DNA from: an uncultured Agathobacter sp.
Lineage (GTDB): Bacteria; Bacillota; Clostridia; Lachnospirales; Lachnospiraceae
Length of the DNA stretch: 64,000 bases
Reading direction: 5' to 3'
Assembly (NCBI GenBank): GCA_934365945.1
Contig: CAKRNE010000009.1
Coordinates: 1 to 64,000, forward strand
Shown: one piece after another, positions 1 to 7,600 of the stretch
Layout of the letters: each line of letters begins with the position of its first letter
Position numbering within the stretch: position 1 is the stretch's first letter
Translations under genes and position numbers: made by a program
The notes under the pieces: generated by a model
Database searches by the model: none
What the model was told of the DNA's origin: nothing
Seen by the model: the letters and a program-made list of their open reading frames with translations, nothing else

Positions 1-66
1 AACAGACACACCTAACAGTTCAGCAAAATCTTTTGGCTTATAATTTGTGATATTTGATGTATTCAT
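1..66 (-). CDS. IS607-type serine recombinase (TnpA), N-terminal 22 residues only
   Basis: An ATG at 66-64 opens a minus-strand frame that runs off the left edge of the window. The 22 visible residues include YKPKDFAELLGVSV, which is the start of the MerR-like helix-turn-helix found at the N-terminus of IS607-family transposon resolvases. In that family a serine-recombinase domain of about 150 residues follows, and a tnpB gene often comes after it; both would lie outside the window. The ribosome site is weak (AAAGAAG). The call rests on the short motif alone. Another MerR-type DNA-binding protein is the main alternative. Confidence 0.68.
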   Translation of the reverse strand, partial: MNTSNITNYKPKDFAELLGVSV

Positions 67-207
67 AATAATTTACTTCTTTGAGTATATTTAAACACAT
101 TTAATCACATTTGACAATATATTCAATTACTTATTTTCTCCTCCTTTGGTTACATATCTAAATATTATTTTTAAGTGTCTTACATCATTTAGGTCATCTC
201 GAAGCTA
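67..207. mobile_element. Probable terminal region of the IS607-like element
   Basis: This AT-rich stretch separates the recombinase start from the 3' end of the Sel1 gene. If the recombinase call is right, the element end should lie here, because the Sel1 gene next door is complete. IS607 elements lack terminal inverted repeats and make no clear target duplication, so I cannot place the exact edge by eye. Confidence 0.4.
83..112. repeat. Three tandem 10-bp units upstream of the recombinase
   Basis: Three consecutive 10-mers, GAGTATATTT, AAACACATTT and AATCACATTT, share the pattern A-x-ATTT with a 10-bp period, placing them on one face of the helix. They lie 17-46 bp upstream of the recombinase start. 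A recombinase-binding array at the element end is an inference. Confidence 0.45.
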
Positions 208-1116
208 TTACTGTATACCGATAATCTTCCTGAGTATCTCACCTAGCAGCTTTCCGAGCATAAGCGGAATGACAACAAGCACCACGTACCACAGCAGCTT
301 GTCATACCACACCTTACCATCATTTATCACACAAATAAAGTGCAGCACAACAACCGCCACCGCAAACACAGATGAAAACATCTGCATAAAGCTTGCAAGA
401 TGCAGCTTATTTGTCACTTTACCAAGGGTAAAAAGAATCATTGACGCAAAAAACATCGCTATATCCATCTCCCACGGTATCCTGTCTATATATGTGAAAA
501 TTTCAAACATATCACGATATTCCCTATGCAGCTCAAGGAATAAATCCACAGATGCTACCATGAGAAGTATTGCGCCTATCACCGAAAACAGAGCCGCAAA
601 ATAAATATAACTATTTCCAAACCTGTTCTGTCTGAGCTTATATTTAAGCATCCCCTTCTTCTGCACATACTGCGTGCGCAGATAAGAATCTGTCGCAGCG
701 GCAATAGCCCTGTCACAGTAATCTGCTGCTACCCTGTATACCTTGGCTCCGGCATCGTTATTTTTAAGAGCAAACTCCACAAGGCTCTCTCCTGCCCTGT
801 TGTTGCCACGCTCCGTCGCAGTAACCAGATACCCGACTCCCAGCTTCTGCTCTTTTCCATCAAAGAATGTGGTGACCAGATACTGTCCATAATCAGCAAG
901 CGCATCCACATTGCCAAGCTCCACCGCCTTCTTCCACCAGTATACGGCGCGCCCCGGGTCCTTATACGTGCCCTGTCCGTTTTCAAACATATTTGCTGCC
1001 ATATTCATGGCATCCGCATCTTGTGCCTCTGCCAGAGACATAAACTGACGGAATGCGCCCTCCATATCATTTTGTCTGTATGCTGCCATAGCCATATCAA
1101 ACGCTTTACTTTTCAT
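208..1116 (-). CDS. Sel1-repeat protein with C-terminal membrane segments
   Basis: A 302-residue protein. Residues about 25-130 contain Sel1-like (TPR-related) helical repeats, with phrases such as AMNMAANMFENGQGTYKDPGRAVYWWKKAVELG. Four hydrophobic segments follow between about 170 and 295, so the repeats probably face the cytoplasm or hang from the membrane. Sel1 repeats serve as protein-interaction scaffolds; no enzymatic domain is visible and the partner is unknown. The start is supported by AAGGAG seven bases upstream of the ATG. It sits between the putative IS607 end and the YibE/F gene and is intact at both ends. Confidence 0.75.
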   Translation of the reverse strand: MKSKAFDMAMAAYRQNDMEGAFRQFMSLAEAQDADAMNMAANMFENGQGTYKDPGRAVYWWKKAVELGNVDALADYGQYLVTTFFDGKEQKLGVGYLVTATERGNNRAGESLVEFALKNNDAGAKVYRVAADYCDRAIAAATDSYLRTQYVQKKGMLKYKLRQNRFGNSYIYFAALFSVIGAILLMVASVDLFLELHREYRDMFEIFTYIDRIPWEMDIAMFFASMILFTLGKVTNKLHLASFMQMFSSVFAVAVVVLHFICVINDGKVWYDKLLWYVVLVVIPLMLGKLLGEILRKIIGIQ

Positions 1117-1200
1117 ATTGTTCTCCTTGACAGCCTTTGCTGTTTTCTCCTTATTATAATGTATTTAAAGCTATGATAGCAATATGACTTCTTTCCCAAT

Positions 1201-2346
1201 TTAGTATATGTTTTTCTTTAGTGCTACAGCAGAGATTGCGGACACAATAGGCACCGTTAGTATTACTCCAAGCGTCGCTGAAATTCCCTGAATTATTTCA
1301 ATTCCGATTGAATACATATCAAGCACCTGATAATACTGATAGTTATAGCTGTAAATATATACAAAGGTATTAATCGAACCACCGGCAAAAGCAAGAATCA
1401 GCGTATTGGACATGGTTCCCATCATGTCCTTTCCGACATTTATGCCTGATTTAAACAGCTCTTTGGTGTCAAGCCTTTGATTTTTATCATGAATCTCATT
1501 AATAGTGCTTGCTACAGACATGGCAACATCCATCACTGCACCCAGAGCCGATATCAGTATCCCTGCAAACATCAGCTCTCCCACCTTTATATCTGTCATC
1601 TCACCAATATAAATAAGGCTTTCTATGTCATCCACATTATAGCCGGATATACGGCATATTTTTCCAAATACAAATGCGAAAACTGCTGCCAGCACAACGC
1701 CTATTATCGTGCCGACGATTGCACAGATTGATTTTGCAGTAAATCCATCTATCAGATACATAACAACAATCGTTGTTATAATTACCACAAATGCCGCCGC
1801 AAAAATAGGAGACACGCCTCTGTAGATAAGCGGCATAAATACAAATAAAATACAGCAGAAGGTAAACACAAGCCCTACAGCTGATTTAAAGCCTTTGAGT
1901 CCTCCTATTAAAACTAAAACTATAAGGAAAAAGGCAATTATCATATACAGCTGATTTCCTCTGTCATAGTTATAGACACTTACCGTTGTAAGCTCATCCG
2001 ACTCGCTGATTATTACTATTACCTTTGTTCCTATTCTACATCTGGCACCATACAGATACGATGAAGAACTAGTGGCATCCAGGATTTCTCCTTTATGCTC
2101 ACCAGTTCTTATTTTGACCTTTATCTGCTGCTGCCCTGCCCTGACATTGTCATCTTCACCCGTAGAGCCATCAGAAGCCTTTGAAGAGCTATCCGAATAA
2201 TCCGAGCTGACAATCTCTGTCACCGTCGCTTTTTCAAAATCACGACAATCAGTTGATTGAAGCTCTGTCTTTTCCACATTGTTCAGTGATATTCCAAATG
2301 CAACTATCAGAGCAATACTTATTATTGCAATACAGATTTTCTTCAC
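1201..2346 (-). CDS. YibE/F family membrane protein
   Basis: A multi-pass membrane protein of the YibE/F family (PF07907). An N-terminal signal anchor (residues about 1-20) is followed by an extracytoplasmic region of about 110 residues and then about seven or eight hydrophobic helices carrying family phrases such as LIYIGEMTDIKVGELMFAGI and GALGAVMDVAMSV. The family's function is not established. I start it at GTG 2346-2344 because the following residues (KKICIAIISIALIV) form a signal anchor, and this GTG shares its first G with the TAG stop of the upstream phosphatase gene. The longer frame back to 2421 would overlap that gene and adds a Cys/Trp-rich tail unlike the family. The overlap implies translational coupling. 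Confidence 0.82.
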   Translation of the reverse strand: MKKICIAIISIALIVAFGISLNNVEKTELQSTDCRDFEKATVTEIVSSDYSDSSSKASDGSTGEDDNVRAGQQQIKVKIRTGEHKGEILDATSSSSYLYGARCRIGTKVIVIISESDELTTVSVYNYDRGNQLYMIIAFFLIVLVLIGGLKGFKSAVGLVFTFCCILFVFMPLIYRGVSPIFAAAFVVIITTIVVMYLIDGFTAKSICAIVGTIIGVVLAAVFAFVFGKICRISGYNVDDIESLIYIGEMTDIKVGELMFAGILISALGAVMDVAMSVASTINEIHDKNQRLDTKELFKSGINVGKDMMGTMSNTLILAFAGGSINTFVYIYSYNYQYYQVLDMYSIGIEIIQGISATLGVILTVPIVSAISAVALKKNIY

Positions 2347-4400
2347 TATTTTCTCTCTTTTCCGGCAAATACCACTGCTGTTCCTGCTGCTCCAAGACCA
2401 ATCACACAAACAATTGTCCAAAGCATTGCCTGTGACTCATCACCGGTCTTAACCTTAGAGACTGATTTATTGTTTGACTTCTCTGATTCAGATGCTTTTT
2501 TAGTTGACTGCTCTGATGCTCTCTCTGATTCAGATGTCTTTTCTGTTGGCTGCTCTGATGCTTTCTCTGATTCAGATATCTTTTCTGTTGACTGCTCTGA
2601 TGATTTTGGCGGTTCCTGTGTAGTCACCTTTACAAGTCCGTTTCTGGCTGTTGTAAGGTTTTCAAGTACCTTGTTAATCTGTGCCTGCTCAGTCTCAGGG
2701 CTGATACTGTTTGCGGCATCCATCGCATCCTTTAAAGCCTTCCAGCTACTAGCAGTGTAGTCCTTCTCTACCAGTGTATTATCAGTAAGCTCTTTATCTA
2801 TCTCTGCAAACTTAGCATCAACTGCTGATTTGTCTGCTGATTTTACAATAGTAACAGTATTATCAATTGCACTGTCATTATCAGTACGATAAGTGTTAAT
2901 TGTCATGGTTGTCTCTGTCACATCGATGAGTGAATATGTAGGGACATCCTCCTGCCATCTGTTTGCTATATATGACTGCTGACGTGATACGAGGTCATAA
3001 TACTTACTTCCTGATGAACTGCTGGCTGTAAGATAAAGAATTCCCTTAGGATCTACCACATACTCTCCTGTTTCTGTAATTCTGTCTGCATCCATCACAG
3101 ATGTAAGATAAGATAAGTAAGCCTTTTCTGATTCATCTGTTGTGTCTGCTTTTACATTTCCCGGTGCTACGGTCAAAGTTCCCTCACTTGTATATTCAAT
3201 ATCCTTATCAAGCATTTCATCAAATTCATCATCAGTATATGTAACTGTCTTTTCAGTCTGATTGCCTGAAAGAAATTTACTTCTTGAATAAGCATGGTCA
3301 TGTCCTGTAAGCACAGCATCTACACCATATTTCTCAAATGTCGGTGTAAGAGCATAACGTAAATTCACAATCTCAGGCTCATTTGAATGCTCTGCTGAGC
3401 CATAGATATCCTGATGCAATGTAACTACCTTCCACTTGCAATTGGCATTTTTTGCAACTGTATTCTGAATAAACTGAATATGCTCCGCTGAGTTTGTATC
3501 CTGTGTATTAAGCATCATAAAAAGCACATCACCATATGTAAAATAATAATCGCCACCTACTTTTCCATTATCTCCCAGATTGCTGAGATTTGGAACATTA
3601 AAATGGTACTGATAGTTGGCATTGTCTGCATCATGATTACCGACAGTCGTTGCTACCGGCAATGACGTAAGTGTATCCGGTGAAAGATATCCTGCATACT
3701 CTATCTCACTTGTTGTAGAACTCTTTCCCGGGGCTTTTTTCTTTGTTGTCTGAATCTGGTCTCCTGCTGACACGATAAAATCAGTTCCTGCACTTTGTAT
3801 CTTTTTCAGTGTCTGTGACCAATTGTAGCTGTCATTTGCTACTGCATTGCTCTGTGCATTGTAAAACTCCTCTGTATCAGCTCCCTTTAATTCATTAGAT
3901 GAACCAATCTGTGGATCACCTACAAAAGCAAATCTGAATTTACCTGTATTTCCTGTTTTAAAGGACTTTATTTCCTTGTCATCCACCTTATAGTAATATG
4001 TGGTCTGAGCTGCAAGTCCTGAAATAGTTGCCTTATTGCTATTGTATTCATTTCCATCTTTATCCTTTTGTCCGGTGCTCTTAGTCGCAATCTGAACAGT
4101 CTTTCCATCACTTAAATCAGCATTTAAACCATATGTCAGTGAAACTGTATCTGTTGTCTTTGAATACCATGCAAAGTTCATGGTTGACTCATTAACTCCC
4201 GGTGTCATAGAAACAGTTGTCCAATCCTTGCTAAGCTTATTCTCCCATTCATTTGTCCTCCAGCTTGTAAAGCTCTCCCCATAAGAAGACTCTGCACTAG
4301 AATTTCCATCCTTTGCTGCCTTTGCAAATATTGATGTTGCCGGTGTGATTATCATTGTTGCTGCAAGAAATGCCGCAATGATCTGATTTCTCTTTTTCAT
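2346..4400 (-). CDS. Wall-anchored purple-acid-phosphatase-like metallophosphoesterase
   Basis: A secreted phosphoesterase of about 684 residues. An N-terminal signal peptide (MKKRNQIIAAFLAATMIITP) is followed by a fibronectin-III-like purple acid phosphatase N-domain and then a calcineurin-like metallophosphoesterase core with the metal-ligand blocks FVGDPQIG, SAGDQ, GNHD and LTGHDHAYSRS. A FIVAR-like helical module lies near residues 540-600. A Ser/Glu/Thr-rich linker with three 14-residue repeats leads to a C-terminal VKTGD, hydrophobic helix and Lys/Arg tail, which is a sortase sorting signal. It is predicted to hydrolyse phosphate esters at the cell surface; the substrate is unknown. The start is at the ninth codon of the open frame, directly behind GGAGGAA. 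Its stop overlaps the GTG of the YibE/F gene. Confidence 0.88.
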   Translation of the reverse strand: MKKRNQIIAAFLAATMIITPATSIFAKAAKDGNSSAESSYGESFTSWRTNEWENKLSKDWTTVSMTPGVNESTMNFAWYSKTTDTVSLTYGLNADLSDGKTVQIATKSTGQKDKDGNEYNSNKATISGLAAQTTYYYKVDDKEIKSFKTGNTGKFRFAFVGDPQIGSSNELKGADTEEFYNAQSNAVANDSYNWSQTLKKIQSAGTDFIVSAGDQIQTTKKKAPGKSSTTSEIEYAGYLSPDTLTSLPVATTVGNHDADNANYQYHFNVPNLSNLGDNGKVGGDYYFTYGDVLFMMLNTQDTNSAEHIQFIQNTVAKNANCKWKVVTLHQDIYGSAEHSNEPEIVNLRYALTPTFEKYGVDAVLTGHDHAYSRSKFLSGNQTEKTVTYTDDEFDEMLDKDIEYTSEGTLTVAPGNVKADTTDESEKAYLSYLTSVMDADRITETGEYVVDPKGILYLTASSSSGSKYYDLVSRQQSYIANRWQEDVPTYSLIDVTETTMTINTYRTDNDSAIDNTVTIVKSADKSAVDAKFAEIDKELTDNTLVEKDYTASSWKALKDAMDAANSISPETEQAQINKVLENLTTARNGLVKVTTQEPPKSSEQSTEKISESEKASEQPTEKTSESERASEQSTKKASESEKSNNKSVSKVKTGDESQAMLWTIVCVIGLGAAGTAVVFAGKERK
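2481..2606 (-). repeat. Three 42-bp tandem repeats in the phosphatase linker
   Basis: Units begin at about 2481, 2523 and 2565. They encode 14-residue steps of the type SEQSTEKISESEKA. Such charged, low-complexity spacers lift a surface enzyme off the wall, and their copy number may vary between strains. Confidence 0.75.
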
Positions 4401-4437
4401 TTTATTCCTCCATGTGTAAATCATTTAACCATAATGG

Positions 4438-4480
4438 ATTATACAGTGCCCCGGTAAACTCTATACTTGCTCTATGTAAA
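4438..4480 (-). promoter_or_regulatory. Candidate phosphatase promoter with Pho-box-like repeats
   Basis: On the minus strand a perfect TATAAT lies at 4443-4438. No good -35 box precedes it. Instead TTTACA (4480-4475) and TTTACC (4458-4453) are spaced 22 bp apart, two steps of the 11-bp period of Bacillus PhoP boxes (TTAACA-like). Activation by phosphate starvation would suit the enzyme, but this is inference from spacing alone. Confidence 0.35.
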
Positions 4481-4505
4481 AACTATGAGATATTTTATAT
4501 GAATA

Positions 4506-4522
4506 CTGTCGTTGCAGGTCAC
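4506..4522 (+). repeat. Possible degenerate copy of the dispersed hairpin repeat
   Basis: CTGTCGTTGCAGGTCACC resembles the left half of the repeats at 38,104 and 62,405 (TAATCGTTGCTGGTCAC). Only about 15 bp are similar and the hairpin half is missing, so it could be chance. Confidence 0.2.
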
Positions 4523-4540
4523 CATGAAAACATGTACAGC

Positions 4541-4567
4541 AAAATGCCGCACCCGAAGGTGCGGCAT
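4541..4567 (-). terminator. Intrinsic terminator of the amylase gene
   Basis: A perfect 10-bp GC-rich stem (ATGCCGCACC / GGTGCGGCAT) with a UUCG tetraloop in the minus-strand RNA, followed by TTTT. It lies about 40 bp past the amylase stop. Confidence 0.85.
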
Positions 4568-4604
4568 CTAAGAGGTTTATAAAATGTTTAGTTTTAAAGC
4601 TGTT

Positions 4605-7600
4605 TTATTTACAAGCTTTCTTCTTGCGATATGTAGCTGCTGTAATTGCAACTGCTGCAAGTCCGAGTAAGCATACATATGTAGCTACTTCATTGTCATC
4701 GCCACTCTTTGGAGCTGTTTTTTTGGTATCAATAGCAGCCTGGTCTGTTACGGAAATAACGTAATCAGATGCATGAGTGAATGTAAGTAATGCTGAACCA
4801 TCATCTGCAATCTTTACAGACATCTGACCCTCAAGTGCCTTTGTCTTTGTATTGTAATAGTAAAGGTTAGCATACTTTCCTGCATATGACTTTCCAAGGT
4901 CGATTGAAAGAACCGGTTTGAAACCAAACTCACCTTCATGTGCGAGGCTGATTTGTACTACCTTCTTTGCATCCTTTTCAACCTTAGCTGACTTAATTAC
5001 ATCCTCAGGAATCTTTTTGCTATCAACTGTAACTGACATATTTACATCCTTTGCAGGAACCTTTGACACGTCAGAACCATTGATAATCCACTTGATTCCA
5101 TCTCCCATATCAAGAACTAGTTTCTTCTGCGTTCCCTTAATGGCTGCAATTGCATCCTTTGAGATAACACCTGTTTCGTCCATCTTAACAGCAATAGTAT
5201 CCTTTGCAGAAGCATTCTTGATTTTATCTACCTCTTTACTCCAGTCAACCTTTGCTACTGTTGGTGTTGTATCGTCCTTGCCTGGCTCTGCTGGTGTTGT
5301 ATCGTCCCTACCCGGCTTCTCCGGTGTTGTGTCTTCCTTGCCCGGCTTCTCTGCCTCTGCTACCTTAATATCACATGTTGCTGTAACATTCTTACCTGAT
5401 ACTGCCGTTGCAGTAATCTTTACGCTTCCTGCTTTTACTGCAGTTACCTTTCCGTCCTTTGATACTGTTGCTACACTCTCATCTGATGATGTCCATGTAA
5501 CTGATTTGTCTGTTGCATTCTCAGGACCTACCGTTGCTTTAAGTTCAACTGTCTCTCCCTCTTTAAGGTTTGCGGTTGTCTTATCAAGCATAATTGTTGT
5601 TGCCGCAACTTTCTCTGGGGTCGGCTGTGGTTCAGGCTCCGGTGTTGGCTGTGGCTGTGGTTCTGGTGTTGGCTGTGGCTGTGGTTCAGGCTCCGGTGTT
5701 GGCTGTGGCTTCTCTGCCTCTGATACCTTAATATCACATGTTGCTGTAACATTCTTACCTGATACCGCTGTTGCAGTAATCTTTACTCTTCCTGCTTTTA
5801 CTGCAGTTACCTTTCCGTCCTTTGATACTGTTGCTACACTCTCATCTGATGATGTCCATGTAACTGATTTGTCTGTTGCATTCTCAGGACCTACCGTTGC
5901 TTTAAGTTCAACTGTCTCTCCCTCTTTGAGGTTTGCTGTTGTCTTATCAAGAGTAATTGTTGTTGCCGCAACTTTCTCTGGGGTCGGCTGCGGTTTTGGT
6001 TCCGGTGTTGGCTGTGGTTCCGGTGTTGGCTGCGGCTGTGGCTGTGGTTTTTCTGCCTCTGATACCTTAATATCACATGTTGCAGTAACATTCTTACCTG
6101 ATACCGCTGTTGCAGTAATCTTTACTCTTCCTGCTTTTACTGCAGTTACCTTTCCATCCTTTGATACTGTTGCTACACTCTCATCTGATGATGTCCATGT
6201 AACTGATTTGTCTGTTGCATTCTCAGGACCTACCGTTGCTTTAAGTTCAACTGTCTCTCCCTCTTTAAGGTTTGCTGTTGTCTTATCGAGAGTAATTGTT
6301 GTTGCCGCAACTTTCTCCGGTGTTGGGTCTACTGTTTTCTTCACTTCAGCAAGAATGACTGTTCCTCCATCCTTTGCTGCAGGAATTGTAACAGCAACTG
6401 TCTGATCACTTCCTACTTTATATGTAGCATCGCTGTATAAATCCTTTACCTCTGTTCCTGCTGCTAAGCTAACCGGAATAGTCACTGTCTTAGCGGCATC
6501 CTTTACATTGAGTGCAACTGTAATGGCATTTCCATTATATGCTCTTTCAAATACACTGTAGCCCTCTTCATTTGATGTGGCAATATTCTTTCTTGTTCCT
6601 TTTGAAAGGAGTGTGCTGTAAGCATTTCTTATAGCTAGAAGCTTCTTATAGTGATTGTACATACTTGAAGCATCTGTTTTCTGACTCTCAAGCGCAGCCC
6701 AATCGAAATCATATCTGTTACTCTGAATTGGGTAATTGTTTAATCCATGCTGTCCAAGCTCCTCACCATAGTAGATAACCATCTGACCCTTTGATGTAAG
6801 CTGAAGAGCTGCTGCTACCTTTGCTGCATTAAGTGCCTGCTCCTCTGTCATTCCTTTTTCTTTCATAAGCTTGTCTACCAGGCTGTCCTCGTCATGACTG
6901 CTTAAGAAAGCACCAAGTGTTGCTGTATTGTTGATTGAGTCATTTCTGCTCTCAAGGAAAGACTCTGTTTCCTCTACATTTCCTGATACAAAGTTTACAG
7001 CCTGATCATTGTAGTCAAAATCAAGAAGTGAATCCATTCTTCCTGTTCCAAGCTCTCCTGCTGTATTTCCATATCCAGCTCCTGAATACTCTCCAATCAT
7101 CTTGAACTCTGCATTGGCCTCTGTAAGTGCATTTTTGAATGCTGCCCATGTCTCTGAGTTTACATGCTTAACTGTATCTACTCTATAGTAGTCAATGCCA
7201 TATTCTTTAACCCAGTCTGTCTGCCACTCAACGAGCTGATTCATTACATCCTCGTTTTCTGTAACAAAATCAGGTAAACCTGAAAGTGAGTCATATACAT
7301 CATCACCTGTAACTGTGTTTGAATCATCTCTGAGCATCTTAACAGTATTACCATTTTTATCTTTTAAGATAGAATTAAAGTAATCCTCAGTGCCATATCC
7401 TGCATGATTCAATACGACATCTACCATCAGCTTCATACCGCGGGCATGTACCGCATTGATAAGTGATTTAAACTCTGCCTCTGTTCCAAGATGTGGATTG
7501 AGCTTTGTAAAATCACTTGCCCAGTATCCATGGTATCCTGTTGTAGCAATTCCGTCATCACCTGTTTTTGCATCTGAATTTTCCACAATCGGTGTAATCC

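Noticed and set aside
146..604. A 152-codon plus-strand frame over the Sel1 gene
   Set aside because: Antisense to a convincing minus-strand gene, no family resemblance, poor start.
4918..6405. A 495-codon plus-strand frame opposite the amylase repeats
   Set aside because: It mirrors the repeated Big_2 coding sequence and linker on the other strand, with no ribosome site or domain; the minus-strand reading has clear domains.
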